Of a stretch of DNA of 64,000 bases, positions 1-9,598 are shown in pieces. The translations under genes were made by a program, and so were the position numbers. Position 1 is the first letter of the stretch; each line of letters starts with the position of its first letter. The notes under the pieces were generated by a model. The model ran no database searches. It saw nothing but the letters and a program-made list of their open reading frames with translations, and was not told the origin of the DNA. This DNA comes from Lantana camara. Taxonomy: Eukaryota; Streptophyta; Magnoliopsida; Lamiales; Verbenaceae. The stretch is taken from positions 77,288,501 through 77,352,500 of the forward strand of contig CM074858.1 of the NCBI GenBank assembly GCA_037501455.1, read 5' to 3'.

Positions 1-490
1 CGAGAAGGGTTCAAGTGTACCGTTCACCGAGGATTGAAGTTCCGGTGTTGAAATAACTCGGCTGAATTCTTGATTCTTTTAGTTGCGATCTTTCTTGCAT
101 GGTACCGTTGCAGCCCAACATTCCCATTTCTGATAACCGTCTCTGTCTTTGTACTATTTTCTAACATAATCCATAAATCATCATTAATCACCACATCTTC
201 AAACCCTTAATCATGCATATCACGTGCATCACTAGTTTATTATTTATTATTGTTAGTTGTTATTCTCATATATGATTCTTTGCTTATTGTTAATTATTTT
301 ATTCTGGTACATGACCCCTTGTTTATTATTAATTGTTTATTATTATTTCGTTGCTTTTGTATATGACTCCTTGATTATTATTACTTGTTTATGTGAACGA
401 TTATCTGCATACATTACAATTTTATTTGATACTTGTGTGTTACTTACAATATTTATCTAAGTGCTCGCTTGAACTTTTATTTCGTGTGCG

Positions 491-596
491 TGAGGGACGG
501 GGATTCTCTCAGGGTTGTCAAGAGACGGGGCTCTCTTGTTACTTGCTCGGGAGACGGGGTTCTCTCATTAATTGTTTGAGAGACGGGGCACTCTCA
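491..596. repeat. Four-unit, ~29-bp tandem hairpin repeat in E1
   Basis: Units start at about 491, 520, 549 and 577. Each has a conserved centre ACGGGG flanked by short complementary arms. The arms differ between units but stay complementary: AAGAGA pairs with TCTCTT in unit 2 and TGAGAG with CTCTCA in unit 4. The sequences between units are not conserved. Confidence 0.75.
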
Positions 597-826
597 GTAT
601 TTTCAACTACTTGTCAAGTTGTTCTAGTGGAAGGTTAGATTTTCTTTCGAGTGATTAGACTCCGGAAAGTTGAGGGTCGTGATTTCACCCATTGGAAGAC
701 TTTGCGGATTAAGACCTCTTTCGAATTAATCCCTGACGGGGAGTAGCTAACCCGCGTGGGATGAAAACGTAAGAGCCAATTAAATTTCAGGAATTCAGGA
801 CGTAGAATCCGAGGACGGATTCTCTT

Positions 827-840
827 AAGGGGGAGAGAGT
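827..840 (+). promoter_or_regulatory. Polypurine tract of E1
   Basis: The purine run AAGGGGGAGAGAGT abuts the LTR start TGTAACGCCCC at 841. Such a tract primes plus-strand DNA synthesis in LTR retrotransposons. It fixes both the orientation (+) and the identity of the following LTR as the 3' LTR. Confidence 0.85.
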
Positions 841-1803
841 TGTAACGCCCCTATTTTCAGACAGTCAGGTACGCTCGACACGTGTGAGTTTCGAGCGTTA
901 GGATTTTATTTTATTATTTTCGTTTATTCAATTGATAGGTGTTATATTAATTTTTATAAATTGTGTTCAACATGATTACGTGAAAATTATATGAAATACG
1001 TGTCAAATTGAGAATTCTTGTACGAATGGAATTTAATTGTCACATGAATTAATTGTTCAATTTGTATTAATTGCATAATTGTCCTCGATTGTTCATTCCC
1101 CTTTCTTTAAGGACCTAATTGCATGAATATGTTACGGGACCTAATTGATCATTTCCAAACCTTAGATACCCAATTGCATAACTTATAGAACTTTAGGGAT
1201 TTGATCATAAATATTGCATATTTCCTCAAGTATATCGGTATACACATCTCTCTCTCAATTATCATTTTCATTTCATGCCAATCATCCCATATTTGCTACC
1301 CTTGCTTACCGATCCAAACCTCAACCAAGAGAAGGAGGGATTTCATCATTTCTTACCAAAATCTTTGAGGAATTGGAAGTCTTAGGCCATCATCTTCATC
1401 ATATCTCCATCTTTTCTTCTCCTTCTTTCATTCAAGGTAGGGATGAATATATATATGATTTTTTGGAAATTATGTGGGAAGCTATGGTTGATGATTTGAG
1501 TGTGACAATTGGTGTATTTGTGCTAGAAGTATGATTACATGCTCAAAGCTTGAATTCCATGTATAATTCTTGAGAATTAGGAGATTATGTGATGAGTTTA
1601 TATATATGCTAAAGTTGGTGATTATGATATTTGGAGCATGGATTGTGTGTTTACATTGCGTATTATTGTACCTAAAGCATGCATATCTGTTCCTTTTCAT
1701 GAATTATAGCATTAAGAGTTAACTCATAAGTGGTTGGGGAGATTTGGTGTTGGATTCGAGTTTCCCCTATTTCTGCTGCTATGTTCTGTTCTTGCTGCGT
1801 AAC

Positions 1804-2003
1804 GGGAACAGCCATTCCCATTCCCTTTGTATTTAGGGAACGGCCGTTCCCATATTTTGAATATTGTGCTTAGCGGCGAGGACGGGAACGACCGTTCCCA
1901 TTTTGGCTTGTGAGCCAAAATGCGCCGTTCCCATCTTCGGGGAGCCCGATAGGCGGGAACGGCCATTCCCATTTTTTAGCTAAAGCCTGGAACGACCGTT
2001 CCC
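1804..2003. repeat. Palindrome array in E1 LTR (GGGAACGGCCGTTCCC type)
   Basis: Six copies or variants of a 16-bp palindrome lie within 200 bp. The perfect copy is at 1836-1851. Variants are at 1804-1819, 1884-1899, 1955-1970 and 1989-2002, with a half site at 1924-1932. Spacers between copies are unrelated, so this is not a simple tandem duplication. The array begins about 960 bases from the LTR start. Confidence 0.85.
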
Positions 2004-2469
2004 AGCCCCCTGGTAGTGCAGAAACTTTCTGCATAAAATTACAATTTTAGCCCCTCGATCCGATGATTTATTTGACCCCGAATTGCTATTATATGATCCA
2101 ATATGTACTGAAACAACATGTTATCATGCTACATTGTGTATTGCTCGATGTCTCGTGTATGATCATGCCGTGCGTCATTATATGGAATAATGTCCTTGAA
2201 TTATGGTCTCATGCACGTACGTTGTCCCGTTTCTTGTCCAATTATTCTCCAGGGCGGAGATTGTGGATCATGAGCATGTCACGCATTCACGAGCCGTGTG
2301 TCGCCTGTCAGGTGAGGTTTAATTTCTAGTTATATAGAACCTGTATAACCTTTTCGTGATTTTTGGCCAAAGGTATTTATATTTATAATTTCATGAAATC
2401 ACTTATCATTTCAAGTTATGTTATTGTTCATTAATCAAGCAAGTCATGTTCATGCAAGCAAGTAAACAC

Positions 2470-2672
2470 GTTCTCCTGGTCAGGTCCTCCTTAGTGAGGG
2501 CGCTGGGCTGGTCTTCGGGCTGGTGGTTGTCCGTCCAACCATAGGAAGAACAAAACCCTATCGTGTACATGGGTTCTCCTGGCCAGGTTCTCCTTAGAGA
2601 GGGCGCTGGGCTGGTCTTAGAGCTGGTGGTTGTCCGTCCAACCACAGGAGGAACAAAACCCTATCATGAGCC
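2470..2672 (+). repeat. Two-copy tandem duplication, ~103-bp unit, in E1 LTR
   Basis: The unit beginning GTTCTCCTGG at 2470 is repeated from about 2573 with scattered substitutions. Both copies end in the same ACAAAACCCTATC phrase. It lies in a GC-richer stretch that other families have as a single copy. Confidence 0.8.
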
Positions 2673-3395
2673 GAAGGAGACTGGGGATGAATCCGGCACC
2701 ATGGGTTGTGCTCGGGTTATTGCATGATTTTCATTCCATGAACGTGTTACATGATTACACTATCGCACGATTGCACGATAATTGACTTGCATGATCACCT
2801 AATGATTAACAAGCAAGCAAGCATGTTTACCGATTACAAGAAAAGAACAAGTATTTAATATTGATAGTTGTATTGTCGGGCGAAGCTATATTATTATTGA
2901 ACTTGTATATTTATCTTTTATAAATCTTTACCCGAGAATATAACTTGCATGTTATCTGCGCTAATATGTATATAAACCCCTCACTCGGTCTTCACAGACT
3001 GACGCCTCCACCTTTCAGGTTATTGCAGGTGCACGCTAGGCGGGAGTTGAGTCCAGTCGAGTCCATTTCATGTAGTCGAGTCAACCATGGTTCGTGTAGT
3101 TGATTTGTTATTGTCACTTATGAAATAATGTTAATGTTATTGTTTTATATTTGGAAATGATAATGTATTGATATGCATAGTTAGAATACATTTATTTATT
3201 GTTGGTAACTGATACTGTTTGAATTATGCTTCCGCTTACATTATGTCGCATGTATTAGTAATCCCGCCTAGCTTGTCGTGTATTGCATTGTCACCCGTTC
3301 GCTATAGGTTGGTTCATGTACGGATTGGCCGTTTCGTATGTGGATTGACCTATAGTGCGGGGGTGTGGTACCTCCACGTGTTAAGGGGTGCTACA

Positions 3396-5652
3396 TTTCT
3401 ACTCGAACCCTTGCTTCTTGGCCATGGATTTTCGGAGAAGATGACCCAACACGGCCGTGTCCAACTTTAGTTCATTTCCAACACGGCCGTGTCAGGGCTT
3501 CGAGTTGGAATTTTTATTTCCGACACGGCCGTGTCAGCTTCCAGGCCAAACTTGACACGGCCGTGCTGACCTCTTTTGAACTCCGTTTGACCTGATTTTT
3601 GAACCCACAAAAACCTCTTGATGTCTAGAACATTCTTCAATTGGAATCACCTCATTATCTTTTCTAATTTATGAGATAGTATGATTTTTAAAATTGTGTC
3701 GCCACTTCGCCGAACTTCTGCATTGGTCCAACTTCAAACCTACGCCATTTTCACCCCACTTTGACCCACTATTCGAGCCACCTACCATTTTAGAGGCCTA
3801 TTTGTCTAATTTCATATCCAACAAAAAAAACTCAATTTACACTTCTACAACTCAAGATATGATCAATTTTCTACAGCTTGTGCATTTTCGTAAAATTATC
3901 AACTTTCACCAAATCTTGTTTTCTTGCGTTCCTTTCACCCTCTTGACTTCCGTATGTGTTTTAATTGATTCATATGCTTATTTAACATGTTATATTATGT
4001 GTTAGGTTGTATATTTCAAATTTATGGCCTAATTGGAATGCCCATTATTGAACTATGAACTCTTATGCTTTTATGTGTTACCTTGTATCGCTTCCTTTGT
4101 ATTCGTTGCCCTTATATGAAATTTAATTTTAGGAATTCCCAATGTATGCTACTATATGTATTGTAAACATGTTTAAATATGTGCTATGAATACTATATTA
4201 AGTTTAGGGCCAGATTTGATATGAATCTTGAAGGATACGAAACGCATGAATATGAAACGGCCATGTCTTGAACGTTTTGAATGAATTACTTGATTACATG
4301 ACCTCATAACATTATTCATGCTTTTTATGCATCTCATATCATGTGTATAACATGCCGTGCGTCTAATATGGTTCACTTAGAGTCTTGAGTCTCACAAACA
4401 CCACTTCATTGTCTCTTGTATAGTTTCTCCATGGCGGAGACGTGCCGGGTTCATAGGCTACCTCAAGTCTTCTTTCCTTTTGGTATTGTTCGGTAAGAGA
4501 TGTAACAGGTGGGTTTCTCTTCTATTAGCTATGATGTACCGATATATCCTTATGTGAAGTTTTATGCCAAAATATTATATATATGTATATACCTCGAGTC
4601 TTTGCAAAAGAGTCTATGATTTTCAACGTAAAGCCCTTTTTCCTTTCATGAATTCCCTACCTTATGTTTTGGCGAGATCAATGATCACATTGTTTATGGG
4701 GGCCCGGAACTTAGTGTATTGTGGCTAACCGGGGTGCCAAGGGCCGACGGTGATCCCATGCACTAGTTCCAATAACTATTAACGACGGAACGGATCTCGT
4801 TAGGAGTTTTGACGAGAAAACGCTAGTCGGGCAATGAGGACTCATGAACCTCATTGCCACTGTGTTTTAGGTGCTGGGTCTTGCAAGCACGTTCACTTCC
4901 CGGAGGAAGAAGGTGTAAGTGTTTATGATTATGAATGATATGATTATGATTATGATTATGAACGAATATGTATGAATGTGTATGATCACTAATGAAAAGA
5001 ATGAATTGATATGCACACACGAGGAGAAGGTTGGAGATTTTGCCCACTCGCGAGGGCTCACGTATTGACCGCATGATTATGATTAGGAATGAAATTGATT
5101 GTTGTAATCCCGAGCATTGTTTTCTTTGTTTTAACCCACTTGGGAAATATCTTTAAAAACCTCATACGGGATTATAGCTTGCATGTGTGAGTGTTTAAAT
5201 TCGGCGATAATATTATATTATGCAATGTTTTATACCCACCAGTCTCTTATAGACTGAACTCGACTTTGTTTTCAGTTCTTTTGCAGGTTTTTGAGTGCTA
5301 GGCGGAGTTCTTAGTTTGTTGAGTCCTGTCGTCATGTCGGAATCATTTCCCACGCATATTGTATATTGCATAAGTTAAGAAGTATGTATGAATTGTTATG
5401 ATTATGTTTTATTAATTTCGGGACTAGGTATCTATGTTAGTTGAACCCGTCATCTGCTGCTTATATTGTGTTTGACATTATGTTTTGCTTCAGCACATGC
5501 TTTTACCTTGTAGGATTGTTTTCTTGGTTTCGAGGTTCGAGCTCCCGCCTAGCATAATGTGTGAGTGGTCTCCCGTTCGGTATGATTCAGATTCGGGTAC
5601 GGATTTCCCATTTTGTGCGGGGGATGTGGTGCCTTCCGTTTGGGGTGCTACA
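3396..5652 (+). mobile_element. E2 LTR, 3' part only (gypsy)
   Basis: This is LTR-type sequence that starts mid-LTR straight after the E1 LTR end and finishes GGGGTGCTACA. It carries the family landmarks in the expected order: a palindrome array (3449-3566), the CAGTCT hairpin (5240-5256), a strong polypyrimidine stretch ending TTTTGCAGG, and the GCTAGGCGG and TCCCGCCTAGC arms near 5297 and 5541. Its 5' part must lie left of the window beyond E1. Whether E2 is a solo LTR or the 3' LTR of an element cannot be told. It resembles the E8 LTR in its 3' half. Confidence 0.78.
3449..3566. repeat. Palindrome array in E2 LTR (GACACGGCCGTGTC type)
   Basis: Four copies occur: ACACGGCCGTGT at 3449-3460 and 3481-3492, the 14-bp GACACGGCCGTGTC at 3522-3535, and a one-sided copy at 3554-3565. 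The spacers between them are unrelated. Confidence 0.85.
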
Positions 5653-6272
5653 TGTACGCTTAAGTATAAATTTCATAGCAACGTACTAAACATACACCTA
5701 AATTGTATAATTATTTATTATGTTGGACATTAATTGTGTACATGAACATGACCTATTATATCATCCTGTAAATTTCATGTACATATCGTGCCATTTCATG
5801 ATATCTCATATTACCACCATGCGTCATACTTGGTCTCATATTGAGTTGTATCTCACGAGTACACATTGTTCCTTCTCTTGTACAGTTCGTTTCCAGGGCG
5901 GAGACTTCTGGATTATTTTAGGTGAGGGTGTTTTCGTTGTAGTTATGTTTCATGTAAGTGCTGTTTGAAGGTATTATTATGTATTGCATGATCACGTATT
6001 CAAGTATATAATCATGTTATGGTATACGGTCGGAGTTTGGTTGGAGATTTATGCATGCTCACTCGCCGAGCTACAATGATTATGAATGAATTATGAACTT
6101 AATGAATTTAATATGACTTAGTCGTAAAGTCCAAGCATTGCTTAGCTATTTTCTTGCCCTTCGAGAGAACTAACTTTAAGTAAAACTTTGTTCGGGATTT
6201 ATGACTTGCATATACATGTTTTTATATATATGTATAGCCCCTGCTCACTCAGTCTTCTAGAGACTAACCCTC
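5653..6272 (+). mobile_element. E3: gypsy LTR fragment, host of E2 and E4
   Basis: This is the middle of a gypsy LTR. It has the GGGCGGAGAC phrase, the CTCACTCAGTCT hairpin region (6250-6266) and then an abrupt change at 6273 to the start of the E4 LTR. Both ends are explained by insertions: E2 on the left and E4 on the right. The remainder of E3 is outside the window on both sides. No coding capacity is visible. Confidence 0.65.
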
Positions 6273-7892
6273 TGACACTCCGATTTCTCGACCGTACAGG
6301 TACGCGCGCCATGCGTGAGAATTTTGAGAATTAGGTTTATTTAATTCTCTCGTTGATTTAATTGCGTGGTTTAATTCTTTCAATGTGATTACCTGTGAAT
6401 TCTTTTAAGCTTTTAAATTATTTATTTTGTGAATTATGTCTTTTAATTATCCGAGCATGCCTAAGTGTTTAATTATTTCATAATTGTAAGAATTTTACTT
6501 AATTGTCCTTAATTGTAACTTTTGGAAACTTTCGGGATTCAATTGATAATTTGATAAGGACTAATTTGCAACATACATAACATTTCATACTTGATTGCAT
6601 TCATTTGAATTTCACAAGGACCAAAGTGCAATTTCTTTCTTTTCTCCCCATATGGATCGATATATCTATGTACACACACCATACATACACCTTTTTTATC
6701 TTCTTCATCCTAAAAACAAGACACAAAGCAAGATTTCTTCCATCTTTTCTCCCCTTCAATCGATCCCAACAAGGAAGCAAGGGCCAAAGATTTTCCTCCA
6801 TTTCTCTTCAAGGAATCAAGTTTCAAGCCATTTCTTCTCCTTCATTTTCCTCCATCTTCAAGGTATGACGAGGTAAGCATATATTTGAATTCATGGACAC
6901 ATGCTAGGGCTTTTAAATTTTGTGAATTCCACGGTATGTTTTGAAGTGTTGCAATAATTTAGAGTTAGTTTCATGCATATATAAGTTGAGATGATGGAAT
7001 GTGGAGCATGAATGATTACTTGATGCTTTGGGGTTTTATATGAGAACTTTTGTTGAATTCATGGATGAAAACTTGGATTATTTGAAGTTAAATTGAGATA
7101 TATGATGCTTAAACATGTTTCCTTGAGTTATTTGGATGAATCCCTTGGTTGGGTTGGAGTTTAGCATGTGCTGGCTTGTGGTTGATCAAGAAGAAGACAT
7201 GGAAGCTTGTTGTTGTTGTTGAGCTACGAGACGAAGAAGACACAGGGCATGCATCTCTGCATGGGTAACGCCCGTTACCCCATTTACACTGGAGGCGTTA
7301 CCTCCATGCTGCTGCGAAGGATTGAGCTACTGACATGGGTAACGCCCGTTACCCATTTATTTCATGGAGGCGCTAACGCCCGTTACTGGTTGCGGAAAAG
7401 GCTACTGACATTCCTAGCTTTTGCCTTGAGGGGAGTAACCCCAGTTACTCCCCTGTTTCAACGTTTGAGTAGGGGATGTTTGTGTAATTTCTCCATAGTT
7501 TCATTATATGATAATCATTAACCTATTTCGTACATTAATTACTTTCATCGTTTTCGTTAATTCCTTGATTCAATTACATGACTTTGGCATGATTAAGACT
7601 TCATTATGCAACGTGGAGTACCCGTGCCATACGAACTGGCGCATAATATGATCTTATAAACATGTCATGCATATTATTATCATTGCCGTGCGTCATACTT
7701 GGTTCATATTGAGTCGAGTCTCATTCGTGTCTTGTTTCCTTGTCGAGAGAGTTCTCAGGAGTGTGACGAGCCTGCTGTGTAGGGTCCGAGGAGTCTTCTT
7801 TGTCCTGTTTTTGTTTGGTACAGGTGAGGAAATGTTAGGTGATTAATGTATAACTCCCTATAACCCGGTTATGTGATGTTTTGGCCAAAAAC
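6273..7892 (+). mobile_element. E4 5' LTR, left part
   Basis: The LTR starts TGACACTCCG, a variant of the usual TGTAACGCCCC, followed by the same CAGGTACGCGC...TGAGAATTTTGAG context seen at other LTR starts. TATA-like sequence lies near 6658. Donor-like sites CAAG|GTATGA (GT 6863) and GAG|GTAAGC (GT 6873) lie 590-600 bases in. The palindrome array is at 7263-7453. The LTR is interrupted by M1 after 7892 and by E5 at 9599, and resumes at 53674-54682. The reassembled length is about 2.65 kb. Confidence 0.8.
7263..7453. repeat. Palindrome array in E4 LTR (GGGTAACGCCCGTTACCC type)
   Basis: Perfect arms GGGTAACG and CGTTACCC around a CC spacer occur at 7263-7280. The same palindrome extended by AT at each end is at 7335-7356. 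TAACGCCCGTTA is at 7374-7385, and a variant with GGGGAGTAAC and GTTACTCCCC arms is at 7430-7453. A half-type copy (GGAGGCGTTACCTCC) is at 7291-7305. The array starts 990 bases from the LTR start. Confidence 0.85.
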
Positions 7893-8059
7893 GAGTTAAC
7901 TGCACCAAACCCCCGTGTTAGTTTCAATTTGCAAGAAAACACCCTGATACATAAATTAGTTTAAAAAACCTTATGTTATTTTAATTTTTGCACACCGCCC
8001 CTCCATCCAATTTGGTCAACTGTAAAATATGTTAACCCTAAAATACCCTTACTTTACAT

Positions 8060-8525
8060 ATTAAAATAATATAAAAAATATGCATATTATATATATTAAG
8101 AATACAAATACTATAATTACATTATTATTAAAATATGCACATTATATTAAAAAATAAAAAATATATAAATATTAAAAATCACTTTTTATATTTTTGAATA
8201 TATATAAAAAATACATATAAATAAATAAAAATATGTATAGATATTATCTATATATTTCTAATTTAAAACATATATTGTTTATATATGCATATATAATTAA
8301 TTATTTATATATATACTACATAGATATATATAATATATATACATAATACAATATATAATGTTTTATATTTATATATTACGTTATATATATATGTATATAA
8401 TATATTATATAAATATAAAATATAGTATATATTGTGCTGAGTATACTATGGTATATAATTTGAAAATTTTATAATTTAATACATATATATATAATAAATA
8501 ATATGTAAAGTATATAAATAGTTAT

Positions 8526-8573
<48 letters not shown>
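8060..8573. repeat. AT-rich low complexity and (AC)n(TA)n microsatellite in M1
   Basis: About 500 bases are almost pure A/T with many TATA-type words. They end in an (AC) run at 8526-8550 followed by a (TA) run to 8573. No gene is visible. Confidence 0.85.
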
Positions 8574-9060
8574 CTTCTTCATCAATACATCACCAACCTT
8601 TCGCTGCTACAAGACTGCCGCCGCTGCTGCTCCCATCACCAACTCCAGCACCATCACCACTCCTTTTCGTCCTCATCCTCCACATCTTCCTCGTCTCTGG
8701 GGACCGACGACCACCACAGATCTACAGCTGCTCCCACTTCGGCTCTCAATCGACGGCAACCATCGCCTCTTCTCCTTCCCCGTCGGCGACTGCCTCCCCT
8801 CCCTCGATTTACCGCACCTCCCCCCCGCTCTTCTCCTTCCTCAGATCCACCGACCCGCTATTGCCACACTCCTTCTCCTTCTCCTTCCTCAGATCCACTG
8901 CCTCGCCGCCACACTCTTATTCTTCCCCACTCTTGATCTCCTTCTGCCGCCACCCCACTCTTCTCCTTCCACCCACCCCAGACCTGAGGTGGCACCGACA
9001 GACTATTGGTGGTGGTGGTGGTGGCGGTGGTGGGACTTTTTGGTGGTTTTTTTTTAAATT
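8574..9060 (+). other. Pyrimidine-rich, exon-like stretch in M1 (possible captured fragment)
   Basis: The base composition changes sharply from AT-rich to C/T-rich with many CTTCTCC, CCACC and GCCGC words. The phrase CTTCTCCTTCCTCAGATCCA appears twice (near 8828 and 8876). A (GGT)n run at about 9009-9036 follows. Short ORFs in it are Ser/Pro/His-rich and low complexity, with stops. It resembles 5' exon/UTR material captured by MULEs, but I recognise no protein. Confidence 0.35.
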
Positions 9061-9308
9061 ATATTATATATATGTCTGATTCAGGGTTTCGAACAAAATC
9101 GTTGTGCTAGAAGTCTGAATCGATTTCTTCTTCAAAAATCTGCATTATTAATGTACACAATTGGTGTTAATTGAGTTTAATTTGGCATGCCTTGTTCATA
9201 GGTATAAATGAATATGCAGGTGGGGGTGCAGTTTGTTAGCCAGTCTCCTTTTGTGCCGGAACAAACAAGAATGTTTTATTACAAAGATTTCTTGTTGGTC
9301 TTCAAAAA

Positions 9309-9369
<61 letters not shown>
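9061..9369 (+). other. Retroposed-looking segment with 24-A tail, then (TA)n
   Basis: About 240 bases of ordinary-complexity sequence end in 24 uninterrupted A residues (9304-9327), followed directly by a (TA) run to 9369. An A tail on the + strand is what a reverse-transcribed mRNA 3' end or a SINE tail looks like. No tRNA-like A/B boxes were recognised. Confidence 0.4.
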
Positions 9370-9371
<2 letters not shown>

Positions 9372-9598
9372 TTGAGGGAAAAAGTGACTTTTCACTCTAA
9401 AAAACTCATTCATACGCGCACTCAACGCGCGTACATGACAAACAAAGCGTTCAGGGTTTTTCTTGCAAACTTTTAGAAAACATATGGTTTTTTGGATGAT
9501 ATTCCATATGTCGGGGTTTTTTCAACTCTTTTAGCCTAATACAAGGTAGTTTCGTGCATTTTTCTTGGCCAAAAACCTATCGTATATAAATATAAATA

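Larger units (their letters stand above)
1..840 (+). mobile_element. E1: 3' internal end of a gypsy-type LTR element, coding-poor
   Basis: This stretch lies directly upstream of the E1 3' LTR and ends in a polypurine tract, so it is the last part of the element's internal region. No protease, RT, RNase H or integrase motif is readable in any frame. Only the final 60 bases resemble the extreme pol/3' junction of the other gypsy elements (a GATTCTCTTAAGG-like block before the tract). The first 480 bases are AT-rich and featureless. A four-unit hairpin repeat sits at 491-596. The element may be a pol-less derivative (LARD-like), or pol may end further upstream outside the window. Confidence 0.65.
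841..3395 (+). mobile_element. E1 3' LTR (gypsy, 2.56 kb)
   Basis: The LTR starts TGTAACGCCCC and ends GGGGTGCTACA, the terminal pattern shared by most gypsy LTRs here. A TATA-like TATACA lies near 1240. A splice-donor-like CAAG|GTAGGG has its GT at 1437-1438, 596 bases from the LTR start. The palindrome array is at 1804-2003. A TTTTTGGCCAAA block lies near 2356, the shared hairpin at 2986-3001, and a polypyrimidine/CAG stretch at 3011-3028. The inverted pair GCTAGGCGGGA/TCCCGCCTAGC is at 3035-3045 and 3262-3272. ORFs inside it are short and carry no recognisable domain. The 5' LTR is outside the window. Confidence 0.88.
7893..9564. mobile_element. M1: non-autonomous MULE-like element in E4 LTR
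   Basis: TTGGCCAAAAAC occurs on both sides (7881-7892 and 9565-9576) and is single copy at this place in related LTRs, so it contains the target duplication. The ends are imperfect inverted repeats: the left end starts GAGTTAACTGCACCAAAC, and the right end read on the other strand starts GAAAAATGCACGAAAC. A second matched block, TTTGCAAGAAAA...CCCTGA, lies subterminally at both ends. No transposase is present. The interior holds AT-rich microsatellites, a pyrimidine-rich stretch and a segment ending in poly(A). The family is inferred from the duplication length and TIR style; hAT is an alternative. Confidence 0.6.

Noticed and set aside
491..596. CRISPR-like spacing of 29-bp palindromic units
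   Set aside because: This is plant nuclear retrotransposon sequence. The units vary, spacers are about 10 bases, and no cas genes exist; it is a hairpin repeat, not a CRISPR array.
8861..9079. 72-codon Ser/Pro/Gly ORF in M1 as a captured gene
   Set aside because: It is low complexity, driven by CTTCTCC and GGT repeats, and has no conserved motif. Only the surrounding stretch is reported, at low confidence.
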